Shown in pieces: positions 25,440-34,532 of a stretch of DNA of 64,000 bases (positions within the stretch are counted from its first letter, which is position 1; each line of letters opens with the position of its first letter). This DNA is from Virgibacillus proomii (GTDB taxonomy: Bacteria > Bacillota > Bacilli > Bacillales > Amphibacillaceae), in NCBI RefSeq assembly GCF_900162615.1, contig NZ_FUFN01000009.1, forward strand, positions 231,176 to 295,175, written 5' to 3'. The notes under the pieces are model-generated. The model saw only the letters and a list, made by a program, of their open reading frames with translations, was not told the DNA's origin and did not search any database. The position numbers and the translations under genes are program-made.

Positions 25440-25655
25440 GTATGTCACGAGTGGTAAATGTATTGATAACCGACCAATGGAATCTTTTTGGGGAACACTC
25501 AAAAGCGAAAAGTATTATTTACATAAGTATGAGACATTTGAGAAAATGTCTCGTTATACATTTTTATAACTACTAACGACCTAGTCCCATAGAATATAGA
25601 GCTAAAGCCGCTTAGATTTATTTTTATTTCTACTGTCTACTTGACAGGGGCAGTT
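25440..25655 (+). pseudogene. IS3-family orfB 3' remnant and right end
   Basis: The plus strand encodes the tail of an IS3 (IS150-group) integrase-type transposase, CIDNRPMESFWGTLKSEKYY followed by LHKYETFEKMSR, broken by stop codons. It ends in CTGTCTACTTGACAGGGGCA, a typical IS3-family terminal repeat. A second decayed copy of the same end is at 39085-39222. Confidence 0.8.
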
Positions 25656-25731
25656 CAAAAAACTTATCACAATCAAAGAGTCCATATAACTTAACTTATT
25701 GGTTCCTAAAATTCAAGAAGGCTGAGATAGT

Positions 25732-25815
25732 CTAAAAGGCTCCTGATCCGCCTCCACCAACTCCAGTACCTCCTCTGGGTTTCAATAAATATTTTGAAAC
25801 TAAATAAAGTTTCAT
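25732..25815 (-). CDS. 27-residue glycine-rich peptide, unknown
   Basis: The ORF starts with ATG at 25815 eight bases after a perfect AAGGAGG site and stops with TAG. The product begins MKLYLVSKYLLKPR and ends GGTGVGGGGSGAF, a basic-hydrophobic leader followed by a glycine-rich tail. Such a layout would fit a small ribosomally made peptide or export signal, but I know no family. The IS4-type element inserted at 25851 cut off whatever lay upstream, and no maturation gene is next to it. Confidence 0.45.
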   Translation of the reverse strand: MKLYLVSKYLLKPRGGTGVGGGGSGAF

Positions 25816-25850
25816 ATATTTTTCCTCCTTATTTTTAATATATGAACTAT

Positions 25851-27254
25851 CACTAGCGTTGCATTAATTAAAACAAAATATTAAAAATACCCGAAATATT
25901 CGCTAATTTACTATGTCGCAAAGAAAAAGTCCTTTATAATGGATATAGTCAGGTGGTTATTCGTCCAAATCCAAAAATAAAGGACCTTACACATGGACAA
26001 GATTACACCAAAAACGTCATTTGGACAATGGTTTTCATCAATTAATCTTCAACAGTTTGAACAAAACGTGAAAACCATGAAATTAGATTACTATACAAAA
26101 AAGTTAACGACCGAATCATTTCTAAAATTATTGCTTTTTGCGCAGCTGGAAGAAGTGGAGAGTTTACATGAATGAAACGCTTGTCTTCTCGATGACCAAC
26201 TTCAAAACGAAATCGATCTTGACTCGATAAGTATCTCCCAGCTGTCTCGTCGATTAAACAGGATGAATCCAGAACTATTTCAAGGATTATTTCTTGATTT
26301 AGTGTCTCAGATTCACACTCAAACACACTATCCAAAGCTTCATATGCCCTTGAAGATCATCGATTCAACTACATTGCCACTAAATTTAACCAATCATAGC
26401 TGGGCAGAATTTCGTAAAACAAAAGCGGGTATAAAAGTACATTTAAAACTCGTTTTTATGGCAAAAGGAACATCCTACCCTGAAAAAGCCGTTTTGACGA
26501 ATGCGAAAGAACATGATCGCAGCCAGCTTGAAGTCTTAGTAGATGATAAGGAATGCATGTATGTGTTTGACCGTGGATACCTTGATTACGAACGTTTGGA
26601 TCACATGATGGATGATGGCTACTTTTTCCTCACAAGACTGCGGAAAAATGCATCTATACGAGCTGTTTATGACTTTAAACTGCCGGAAGATTCAACGGTT
26701 TTATCGGACCAAATGGTGTTGATTGGCACGCCACAAAACCGGGCAGAAAATTATTTCCGACTAATCAAAGTGGAGGATACAAAAGGAAATATCCTTCAGC
26801 TTATTACCAACCGTTTTGATTGGAGTGCCGAAGAAATCTCCGAAATGTACAAATCACGTTGGGCCATTGAATTGTTTTTCAAATGGATGAAACAGCATGT
26901 GAACATCAAAAAGTTTTATGGCCATAGCGAATCAGCCGTTTACAATCAGGTGTTTATTGCGATTATCGTAATTTGTTTAAATGTACTCGTTCAACTCAAA
27001 GCAAACAGCAAGCGAAGTTTATTACAAATTAGCCGCTATTTAAGAGCATCCTTATGGAAACCAGCCTATATCTGGCTTCGAAAAATAGAAGGGAAAGGTG
27101 CTTCTTAATAAGAAAAACGGCGCTGTCAACTTAGTCTAATTGTAAATATATTCCAAATGGATGGAGCCACCTTTAGTTGGGCATTTACTTTTTTGGCTCT
27201 CTTAGCTAAATAATTAAAACAGAAAATTTAGATATTTTTTATGCAACGCTAGTG
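25851..27254 (+). mobile_element. IS4-family insertion sequence (inactive)
   Basis: Perfect terminal inverted repeats CACTAGCGTTGCAT at 25851-25864 and ATGCAACGCTAGTG at 27241-27254 bound the element. Flanks read GAACTAT on the left and ATAAACTAT on the right, compatible with a slightly decayed target duplication. It carries one transposase gene with a nonsense codon. Confidence 0.8.
25993..27108 (+). pseudogene. IS4-family transposase, single in-frame stop
   Basis: A DDE transposase of about 371 codons. The first 60 codons (MDKITPKTSFGQWF...) are in the same frame as the rest but are separated by one TGA at 26173-26175. Catalytic landmarks are IIDSTTLPL near codon 120, YVFDRGYLDYERLD near 190, and YKSRWAIELFFKWMKQH near 290, the Y-R-E-K signature of IS4. 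Everything else is intact, so loss of function looks recent. Confidence 0.85.
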
Positions 27255-27391
27255 ATAAACTATACGAACACAAATTATTAAAGTTACTATAAAAATGGTG
27301 AAATCTAAAAGATCAACTATGGATCTGAGTCAATATTTGACACAAAACAATTAAGTTGAAAAGCAACTCTCAATCTGTGATATGAAATACC

Positions 27392-27506
27392 TTACATGGC
27401 TTGACAAGGGTCCTCTGCGGGCATGAATTCTATGCCAGGAAGCCAGCTTAGACAAAAATAAAACTGGCATGCTATATGAAGCTATCATGCCCGCCTCTCC
27501 ATGTAA
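27392..27506. other. Three nested inverted repeats, possible structured RNA
   Basis: Three perfect helices nest in one 115-bp segment: TTACATGG (27392-27399) with CCATGTAA (27499-27506); GCGGGCATGA (27417-27426) with TCATGCCCGC (27485-27494); ATGCCAG (27432-27438) with CTGGCAT (27464-27470). A 25-nt apical loop and asymmetric internal loops remain. The DNA is GC-richer than its AT-rich setting. No ORF or T tract explains it. Confidence 0.6.
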
Positions 27507-27535
27507 AGCCAAGCACTGGACGAAGTGTGTGCGTT

Positions 27536-28640
27536 ATGCCGCAATTCCTATCACCTCATTTTCTAACTCTCGTGGTGTTTTATAATCGATGCTGCCGTGG
27601 ATTCTTTTACGATTGTACCAGCCCTCAATATATTTAAATAATTCTACATTGGCTGAGTGGAAATCGAAATAACTAACATGATTAGCTTCTTCTCAACGAT
27701 TCTATGGGGGCATTGTCATAGGGGTATCCCTTATGACTAAAAGAATGGGTCATATTATAGGACTCCGTAACTTTCGCAAAATCATCACTTGTATATTGGG
27801 AGCCTAAATCGGAATGAAAGATCAATCCATCCATTGGTTGTTGTGTATCAAAAGCATTTTTTAAAGCATTTGAAATTAAATCAGTTGTCGTGAAACGTGA
27901 GAAAGAGTATCCAACTATTTTTTGTGTTTAAATCCCTGACAGAAGCTAAATAGCACCAGTCATCCCGTAACGTGTTTAGATAAGTAATATCACCAACCCA
28001 TTTCTCATTAACGGTAGTTGTTGTAAAGTCTCTTTTCAGAAGGTTTTCTCGCTCAGTTACTTTTTCTTTACTTGGTATTGGTCTATATTTATTCGTTGTA
28101 ATGGAACGAATATTTTCGCTTTTCATCAAACGTTGAACCCGCTTTAGACTTTTTTAAGCATATGTTGAATTTTGGGTGAACCGTAACGTTGTTTACTTTC
28201 TGTATGAATTATTTTAATTTGTTGAGTTAGCTCTTTATTTTCCCGTTCACGATTAGATTCTGTTTTATTTAACGTATCGTAATACGTACTTCTTGGAACA
28301 TCTAATACATCACAAAGGATTTGAATGGAATGCTTTTCAATAACAGTAGTTAGCCCAGTAAGGATTTATTTTTTCGCGAATATGGCCATAGCCTTTTTTA
28401 AGATTTCATTTTCCTCCTGAAAACGGAGCATTTGTTTTTTCATTTTAGCAATTTCATCGACTGTAACAGTTGATCCATCCCCCGTTTTTATGGAAGTATA
28501 TCTTTTAAAGCATAAACGGTTACATCGGAAACGTCATATTCACTACTTAAATCTTTAACTGAACTACCAGAATAATAAAGATCTACAATCATCTTTTTAA
28601 AATCTTTATTATATTTTTTACCGTTATTTTTGTTTCCCAT
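27536..28640 (-). pseudogene. IS3-family orfA/orfB remnant
   Basis: orfA starts at ATG 28640 (MGNKNNGKKYNKDFKKMIVD, HTH_Tnp_1-like) and breaks after about 50 codons. orfB pieces follow: RDFTTTTVNEKWVGDITYLN at about 27990-28050, SHKGYPYDNAPIE near 27720 and the C-terminal ARGH-like region to 27540. Several frameshifts and stops make the element dead. Confidence 0.85.
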
Positions 28641-28819
28641 ATAGACACAACCTTTCAATAAAAAGTATTGTCAATTTCCTCGAAAAACTTAACGTGATTG
28701 TTTGTGTCAATGAAACTATACTAGCATCACTACTTTAATTAGCTTAGTTTCGTTTATTAAAATCCTTTTTTTAAAGTGGATCTACAGCAATGGACATCAT
28801 TTACAATTTTTTTATAACA

Positions 28820-30377
28820 TGAATCAATTTCACAATTGCTCTTTTTAAAAACACACAGATCTGCAGAATTTTTAAATGTATTTTTAAAAATTTTTCTTAA
28901 GCAGCTTGTTGCTGGTTTAACAGTACATTGATACGATCCGCAGCCAATTTTGAAGCATTATAAACAAGTGTTACGATGTCAAAGTGTACTTTTGCTCGTT
29001 TTCCAGTTCGATAACGAACATTGTTGAGTTGGAAAAACTCCTTGAGATAGGCATTCACACGTTCAACAGCCGTGCGACGTTTGAAAATAGTTTTCCAAGA
29101 TTTGGATCCACGAGCAGGTGCTGTATATCTTCGAAGGTCTGTCGTAATTTTTACCTTGTCAACCTTTTGACAGATCCCCTCGTTTGCTAAAGGACAGTCC
29201 TTGCATTCTTTTGGTCCTGTAAATTTCAACGTTTCGTACCTGGCATCAAAGCTATCATAACGATAAGAATGTTCACGAAAGCAAGTCGGGGCAAATTGTT
29301 TGTCAAAGCCCACTGGATCGCCTTCATTTTTCTTATTGTAAGCAATGACAGATTGTTGTCCCATACGATGCACTTGTTCATAGATCGGATCATAATCATA
29401 GCCGGCATCCATTGTCTGATAGTGTAATGTCGAGAGAGGAAGTCCATTAACACCCTTTAATAATGGGATGGCAGCCTTTCCGTCATTCATACTGCCTGAG
29501 GAAAAAAGGGATTGTAGAATGTATTGACTTGATGTGCCAACAGCTAAATGGCCTTTATAGCCATACCAGAAAACATTCTTTCCTTCCGAGTTCTTTTTCA
29601 CACCCCATTTTGGGTCCTGAGGAACTTCAGCGCGCAATTCGGCTAAAGGTACATTCAATTGTGCTTTTATTTTCTTTTCGAAAAGCGGGAGATGAGCTTC
29701 CTTCTCTGCTTGTTCAATCAGCCATTTTTCACGCTCTTCCTTGGATTTTCGCCCACGTTTTTTGGGTTCAGCTTTTGGCTTTTCTTCTTTTGGCGGTGCT
29801 TGATCACGTGCTTCGAAATGGGTTGCATCAATAGCTACGGTGTCATCCGTAATAAAGCCCCCTACAATTGCTTGAAGAGTAACTTTTTCTTGTTCCTTTT
29901 CTAGGATTTTCGAGTCACTTAACTTGGTTAAAATCCGGGAGTAGGCAGCTTCAGAAGGGACCTTATCAGAAACAAGGAAGCCACAATTCCATTTAAATGT
30001 AATATCATCATTTAGTCGTTTGATTAGATCCTTTATCGTTGGAATGCGTTCCACGATCCGTACAAAAATAGAAATAATCATAGCTGCGTAATTAAGTTTT
30101 ACGGGCGCACCCAGGCGTGATTTTTTATTAATTTCGTAATAGATGGCATCCAAGTTTATAGTTGAAATAATTGCTTCATATTTTTGGGTAGGTTCCATGT
30201 CGTATAATTCTTGGATGCCAAATAAGCTTTCTTGTCGTATAATGGTCATAGGGAGTACTCCTCCAGTCTTTTATGGTTGTATGGTAACTACCATTATACA
30301 AGATTTGGGGAGGTACTTCCTTTTTTGTCTCTCAAATACGTTGGGAGACAAGGGATGGGATTTATGAAATTGATTCA
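28820..30377 (-). mobile_element. IS1182-family insertion sequence
   Basis: The inverted repeat TGAATCAATTTCA (28820-28832) and TGAAATTGATTCA (30365-30377) flank an intact transposase gene and give an element of about 1.56 kb. No clear target duplication is visible, so the exact ends are provisional. Confidence 0.7.
28897..30249 (-). CDS. IS1182-family transposase
   Basis: The 450-residue protein is uninterrupted. It has the N-terminal DUF772-type region (NLDAIYYEINKKSRLGAPVK, then PSEAAYSRILTKL), a first catalytic block VAIDATHFEARDQ near 140, a charged insert (PKKRGRKSKEEREKW), the second block YQTMDAGYDYDPIYEQVHRM near 290 and the C-terminal RRTAVERVNAYLKEFFQLNN with the catalytic glutamate. 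A zinc-ribbon-like CKDCPLANEGIC precedes it. GGAGTACTCCC lies before the ATG. It is the only apparently functional transposase in the window. Confidence 0.95.
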   Translation of the reverse strand: MTIIRQESLFGIQELYDMEPTQKYEAIISTINLDAIYYEINKKSRLGAPVKLNYAAMIISIFVRIVERIPTIKDLIKRLNDDITFKWNCGFLVSDKVPSEAAYSRILTKLSDSKILEKEQEKVTLQAIVGGFITDDTVAIDATHFEARDQAPPKEEKPKAEPKKRGRKSKEEREKWLIEQAEKEAHLPLFEKKIKAQLNVPLAELRAEVPQDPKWGVKKNSEGKNVFWYGYKGHLAVGTSSQYILQSLFSSGSMNDGKAAIPLLKGVNGLPLSTLHYQTMDAGYDYDPIYEQVHRMGQQSVIAYNKKNEGDPVGFDKQFAPTCFREHSYRYDSFDARYETLKFTGPKECKDCPLANEGICQKVDKVKITTDLRRYTAPARGSKSWKTIFKRRTAVERVNAYLKEFFQLNNVRYRTGKRAKVHFDIVTLVYNASKLAADRINVLLNQQQAA

Positions 30378-30530
30378 ACCTACAAATCAAATTAATAAAA
30401 ATACTATTTTGGTTCTCATAATATAAAATACTTTGTTTAAATAGATGACTAAACATAGGAAGCTCCTTTTGTCGATTCATTTTACAGGAAAGAGGTCTTC
30501 CTTATAAATCAATGTTTATTGCTTCATTTG

Positions 30531-31175
30531 TCACATTTGAATTATAGGATTTATAATTAACGAGAACATCGCTATAAATATAAGTACACTTTTAACTTTA
30601 GTTTGTTGTTTATTTTCAAATATTAGTTTGAACCCTTTATAATAAATAAAGAACTGCCATAAACTTGTTAAAGATATTGTTATTAAAATATTTGCAATAA
30701 ATGATTCCGAACCCTGAAGAAAGAAAAATAAGCTTGTTGGAGATATACTAATTGGCTCTTTAGTTATCAGTTGAATGATAGTTCTTAAAAATAAATCAAT
30801 TAATAAAGGAATATATGCAAATATACCTAAACAAAAAATTACTCTGAAATTAGATTTAACACGTAATATAATAAACAATATATAAAAAGATAAAGTATTA
30901 ATGAAAATAATGATAAGAGGGTTTATTAGTGCTGAAAAAGCTACTCCAACCAACATGAATGTTTTATATGCATCAAAAAGATGTTCATCTATTGATGAGC
31001 CTAAAATTAAGGTTATTTGTTCTTCTCTCGTTGAAAGAGTAGAAACTATAGCTAATAAAGTAGTAATAATGCAAATTATAATAATTTTAGGTGATAAATC
31101 CTTCTTTTGTAGTTGCATATTTAAAGTATTATTAGGTTTATATAAAACTTTTCCTAAAGATATTATATTTTTCAT
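30531..31175 (-). CDS. Yip1-like membrane protein of the bacteriocin cluster
   Basis: The 214-residue protein has about five hydrophobic segments (for example IIIICIITTLLAIVSTLS and PLIIIFINTLSFYILFIILR) and the general layout of Yip1/YIF1-type membrane proteins. It is the last gene of the operon, 11 nt after the SpoIIM-like gene, with AGAGAGGTG before the ATG. In circular bacteriocin clusters extra membrane proteins serve export or producer self-protection. Which one applies here is inference. Confidence 0.65.
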   Translation of the reverse strand: MKNIISLGKVLYKPNNTLNMQLQKKDLSPKIIIICIITTLLAIVSTLSTREEQITLILGSSIDEHLFDAYKTFMLVGVAFSALINPLIIIFINTLSFYILFIILRVKSNFRVIFCLGIFAYIPLLIDLFLRTIIQLITKEPISISPTSLFFFLQGSESFIANILITISLTSLWQFFIYYKGFKLIFENKQQTKVKSVLIFIAMFSLIINPIIQM

Positions 31176-31186
31176 TTTGCACCTCT

Positions 31187-31711
31187 CTATTCAATAAAGT
31201 TAATTACTAGGGGTGTTATATAAGATTCAACAAAAGCAGCGAGCACAAGTAAAGATACTATTAATCCAATAATATAAATCATATTAACAAAGTTAACTTT
31301 AATTTTTTGACCTTTTATCAGACTAATTATAATTTTATAAGGGTATAATCCAATTGCTCCAGCCAATATTATTGCTGGTATCTCAAATAAACCATGAGGT
31401 AAAATATACAAGAAAGATTCCAAAAGAGTTGTTCTATTAGTTAACCCTTCAATACCTACACCGAGCATCATACCATTTAAAGTAAGTTGGATAATACTTG
31501 AAATTCCAAATGTTAACAATCCAGCGATAAATACCAATATAGCTTTTATGTTATTTTTGAGGTAATCCAATGGGTCACTAGACATTATTATCTTTTCATT
31601 TGTAGAACCATCTATACTTTTTCCAAAATATATACCAAATACCATAGAAAGAAAGTAAATAGTTAGCGCACATATAATTAATAGTTTATATTCTTTTAGT
31701 CTGTATAACAT
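31187..31711 (-). CDS. SpoIIM/DUF95-family membrane protein, circular bacteriocin maturation/immunity
   Basis: The 174-residue protein has four or five membrane spans and the stage II sporulation protein M pattern (LTLNGMMLGVGIEGLTNR and YILPHGLFEIPAIILAGAIG). A DUF95 protein is a constant member of circular bacteriocin clusters (As-48C, CirC, UblC), where it is needed for production and contributes to immunity. It lies 20 nt after the ATPase gene in the same operon. Confidence 0.85.
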   Translation of the reverse strand: MLYRLKEYKLLIICALTIYFLSMVFGIYFGKSIDGSTNEKIIMSSDPLDYLKNNIKAILVFIAGLLTFGISSIIQLTLNGMMLGVGIEGLTNRTTLLESFLYILPHGLFEIPAIILAGAIGLYPYKIIISLIKGQKIKVNFVNMIYIIGLIVSLLVLAAFVESYITPLVINFIE

Positions 31712-31731
31712 AGAAACTCCTTTTAAATCTT

Positions 31732-32442
31732 TTATTTAGTAATAGACAATAAAACAGTTTCAAGGGAATTATCCGAATAATCCTTAATTAAATTTTTAAT
31801 ATCTCCTTGGTACAAAACTTTTCCTTTATCTAAAACAATGATTCTACTACACAGATCTTGAACTATATCTAATCTGTGCGATGACATAACTATGCTAATT
31901 CCATTTTTAGAAGATAAATTTTTTAAAAATTGTTTTGTTTTATATGTAGATTTTGCATCATAACCTGTCATAGGTTCATCTAATACTAAAATATCGGGAT
32001 TAGGAATAATACCTGCTATTAAGGATAGTTTATGTTTAGTACCAAAAGATAGTTTTTTTATGTATTCATCTTTCATATCATACATATCAAATTCTTTTAA
32101 ATACTTTAATATATTTTGTTTTAGTGCTTTGTGTTTAATATTATTCAACCTACCGATAAATAATAAGAATTCCTCTGGAGTTAATAAATTGTAAATATAC
32201 ATTTCTGTTGGAACATAGCCTATCTTTAAATCATTAGTAATGGTAACTGAGCCACTGTCAAAATCCGTATAAATATTAGTCATACAATTTAAAAGAGTAG
32301 TTTTTCCTGCTCCATTGTGGCCAAGTATACCAACTATTTCACCCTTGTATATTTCTAAAGAGACATCATTCAATATTTCATTTTGGACTTCATCATCAGA
32401 GAATGAAAAGTTTAAATTATCTACTTTCAAAGCAACCTCCAT
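31732..32442 (-). CDS. ABC transporter ATP-binding protein of the bacteriocin cluster
   Basis: The 236-residue ATPase carries Walker A GHNGAGKTT (41-49), a Q-loop region, the signature KLSFGTKHKLSLIAG near 138, Walker B DILVLDEPMTG near 160 and the switch histidine in SSHR. It would energise export of the peptide together with a membrane partner, most likely the 546-residue protein encoded just upstream or the DUF95 protein. Its counterparts in known clusters are CirD, UblD and As-48D. The gene is 1 nt from its upstream neighbour, so translation is coupled. Confidence 0.9.
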   Translation of the reverse strand: MEVALKVDNLNFSFSDDEVQNEILNDVSLEIYKGEIVGILGHNGAGKTTLLNCMTNIYTDFDSGSVTITNDLKIGYVPTEMYIYNLLTPEEFLLFIGRLNNIKHKALKQNILKYLKEFDMYDMKDEYIKKLSFGTKHKLSLIAGIIPNPDILVLDEPMTGYDAKSTYKTKQFLKNLSSKNGISIVMSSHRLDIVQDLCSRIIVLDKGKVLYQGDIKNLIKDYSDNSLETVLLSITK

Positions 32443-32443
32443 T

Positions 32444-34084
32444 TTAGTAAACCCACCTTTTCCACCATGATTTACGTAAAATAAGTAATAAAATAATACT
32501 ATATATTATAGATATAAATATTATTATTCCTAAAGAGAACATAAAGAATTCAACATTGTTCAATATTTTTGCGTATTTATAGGCACCAAGTACTGCTAAA
32601 GTTGAACCGCAAATGAATTCATAAAAGGTCGTCAAGGCAGTTTCTAGTATATTAGCTTTTTGGGATGTTCCTATACGCGACTCGTGCTCCCAATCAAATC
32701 TAGGGAAAATGACTGTACTAGAAATAAACGTTATACTAATAACAAACGTAACAAGGATAATTGTCAAAACCGTGAACAATGAAATCGTAAAACTCAATGA
32801 TATTGTAAAAGAAAAAAGAAAAAATACTATTAAATTAATAATTAGTAATAAGGAAAAATGTAATGTTAACTTACTTACTATTAATATGTTATAATTTTTT
32901 ATGTTTGTTTTAAGTTGATAAATATATTTACCTTCAGAATCTATACTTGTTATTTTACCTAAAAAAGTTCCACATATAGGTGTGGTTAGACAAACAACAG
33001 CAAAAATTGTAATGAAAGAGGTAATACTAGAATCTAACAGTCCTATTTGATTCAGGGTTGTAGATACTCCTAAGAAGAAAAAAATAAGGTAAAAATAAAC
33101 TTTCATTGAAGGAATCACTAGATCATAGCTTCTTAATAAGAGTAATGTATCTTTTATTAAAAAAGATTTTATTGGGCTAGAAATCTCCAGTTTCTTTGAT
33201 AGGTATTTTAACCTTAATTCTTTTTGTTCTCCAAAGTCTAATCCTTTTAAGGGGTAATATGAATCCAACTTTATATTTAAAACAATTAGCATATAAAAGA
33301 GACAAATAAAAACAACAAAAAAATACACAACATTACCATTTAATAATGAACTAGTTACAAATAGATCTAATAATATCCACTCAAAGTTACTTTGGTTAGC
33401 TAGGTTATCCAAATGAATTAATTGTCCTCCAGTTAAATAACTTGATACAGCTACCCCTGTTAAAAAAATTAAAAATAATATAATAACTGTTTTTAAAATA
33501 CCCTTTTTATTAACTTTTTTAATAGATGGATTAATTAAATAATAAAGGGATATTAATAACATCTTAAAAAAAAGACAAGATATTATAATTAAAAAAAGGT
33601 TTAATGTGAAAAAAAATATTGGAATATTTATTGGATTAGCCGAATTAAATCCGACACTTGCCCCAACCATTATAGGAATATAAAAAAAGATAACACTAAG
33701 AAAATACACATCTACCATCTTAGACATACGTATCTTTAATGGGGAAATCCCTTGTAACTTTAGTGTTGAGAAATCATTAGAAAAAAAGGTTCTTAGATAT
33801 ACCTCTCTAAATGATTGGGTTACAAGTATATAAGATAGAATTAGATATAAAAAACCAAATATTATCTTTATAGTATGGAGGTTAAAACTAATTCCATTAG
33901 AAATAAATAAATTTGTAAATCCATTTGCTATAAAATAAAAAAGAATACCAACTAAGAATGGAAGAAAGATGAAAAAACTGTACATAGTTTTACCTTTTAA
34001 AACAATGTAAGGGTTTATTTGGTTAATAATCCATCTAAGATACAGTATATGCTGAATCTTTACAATGCGTAATAAAGTAGTCAT
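32444..34084 (-). CDS. Large membrane protein, CirB/UblB-like position
   Basis: The 546-residue protein has roughly 10-12 hydrophobic segments grouped in two halves (for example FFIFLPFLVGILFYFIANGF near the start and FTISLSFTISLFTVLTIILV in the second half). Size, topology and place directly after the precursor gene correspond to the CirB/UblB/As-48B proteins that are thought to mature or secrete circular bacteriocins. Sequence family is not otherwise recognised. AGGAG lies upstream of the ATG. The 63-nt gap to the precursor may allow higher expression of the peptide. Confidence 0.75.
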   Translation of the reverse strand: MTTLLRIVKIQHILYLRWIINQINPYIVLKGKTMYSFFIFLPFLVGILFYFIANGFTNLFISNGISFNLHTIKIIFGFLYLILSYILVTQSFREVYLRTFFSNDFSTLKLQGISPLKIRMSKMVDVYFLSVIFFYIPIMVGASVGFNSANPINIPIFFFTLNLFLIIISCLFFKMLLISLYYLINPSIKKVNKKGILKTVIILFLIFLTGVAVSSYLTGGQLIHLDNLANQSNFEWILLDLFVTSSLLNGNVVYFFVVFICLFYMLIVLNIKLDSYYPLKGLDFGEQKELRLKYLSKKLEISSPIKSFLIKDTLLLLRSYDLVIPSMKVYFYLIFFFLGVSTTLNQIGLLDSSITSFITIFAVVCLTTPICGTFLGKITSIDSEGKYIYQLKTNIKNYNILIVSKLTLHFSLLLIINLIVFFLFSFTISLSFTISLFTVLTIILVTFVISITFISSTVIFPRFDWEHESRIGTSQKANILETALTTFYEFICGSTLAVLGAYKYAKILNNVEFFMFSLGIIIFISIIYSIILLLILRKSWWKRWVY

Positions 34085-34147
34085 AACGAACTCCTATCCA
34101 AGAAATACCGACAAGATAAAAATCTTGCCGGCTACTTGTAAGTATAA

Positions 34148-34363
34148 TTACCAAGCTACTACAGCTGCTTCTCCCAATTTTTTAAGTTTTCGTTTAATAA
34201 GTAGAACTAGAGCAGCATACCCCATTCCAATAATTCCACCGGAAGATATAATAAGTGCAGCAATTGACCAAGCTGATGCTCCGGCATTAACCATATCAAC
34301 AACTTTTTTGGCTGTGTCATGAGAGATTCCCATAGAAGAAACCAAATCTAAAACATTTTCCAT
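34148..34363 (-). CDS. Circular bacteriocin precursor, uberolysin/circularin family
   Basis: From the ATG at 34363 (AGGAGG seven bases upstream) the precursor has 71 residues. Recalled alignment with uberolysin is gapless at the start: a six-residue leader MENVLD, then LVSSMGISHDTAKKVVDMVN against the uberolysin G-I-x-x-x-TAKKVVD block. It ends KLGEAAVVAW, with Trp as last residue. The mature ring would join Leu7 to Trp71 (65 residues), with amphipathic helices and a lysine-rich patch (LIKRKLKK). A 30-codon upstream extension has no binding site and is rejected. Confidence 0.92.
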   Translation of the reverse strand: MENVLDLVSSMGISHDTAKKVVDMVNAGASAWSIAALIISSGGIIGMGYAALVLLIKRKLKKLGEAAVVAW

Positions 34364-34402
34364 TTTGTCACCTCCTATTTTATACAAATTAATCTTAGAA
34401 TA

Positions 34403-34483
34403 ACATAGAAATAAATGGAATACTTTTTTCCTATTTAGTAGTAATTTTGTCATTTTTTGTACTATTCCTTTCTATTTATGATA
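34403..34483. promoter_or_regulatory. Divergent control region of the bacteriocin cluster
   Basis: CATAGAAATAAATGGAATAC (34403-34422) and, inverted, CATAAATAGAAAGGAATAGT (34483-34464) form a long imperfect inverted repeat between the precursor and the LytTR gene. The plus strand has TATAAT at 34482-34487. No good -35 box is seen for the bacteriocin promoter. The repeat is a candidate LytTR or autoregulatory site. Confidence 0.45.
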
Positions 34484-34532
34484 TAATATATTATAAATAA
34501 AGGAATATTTTGTTATTTCAAGGGGTGATAAA

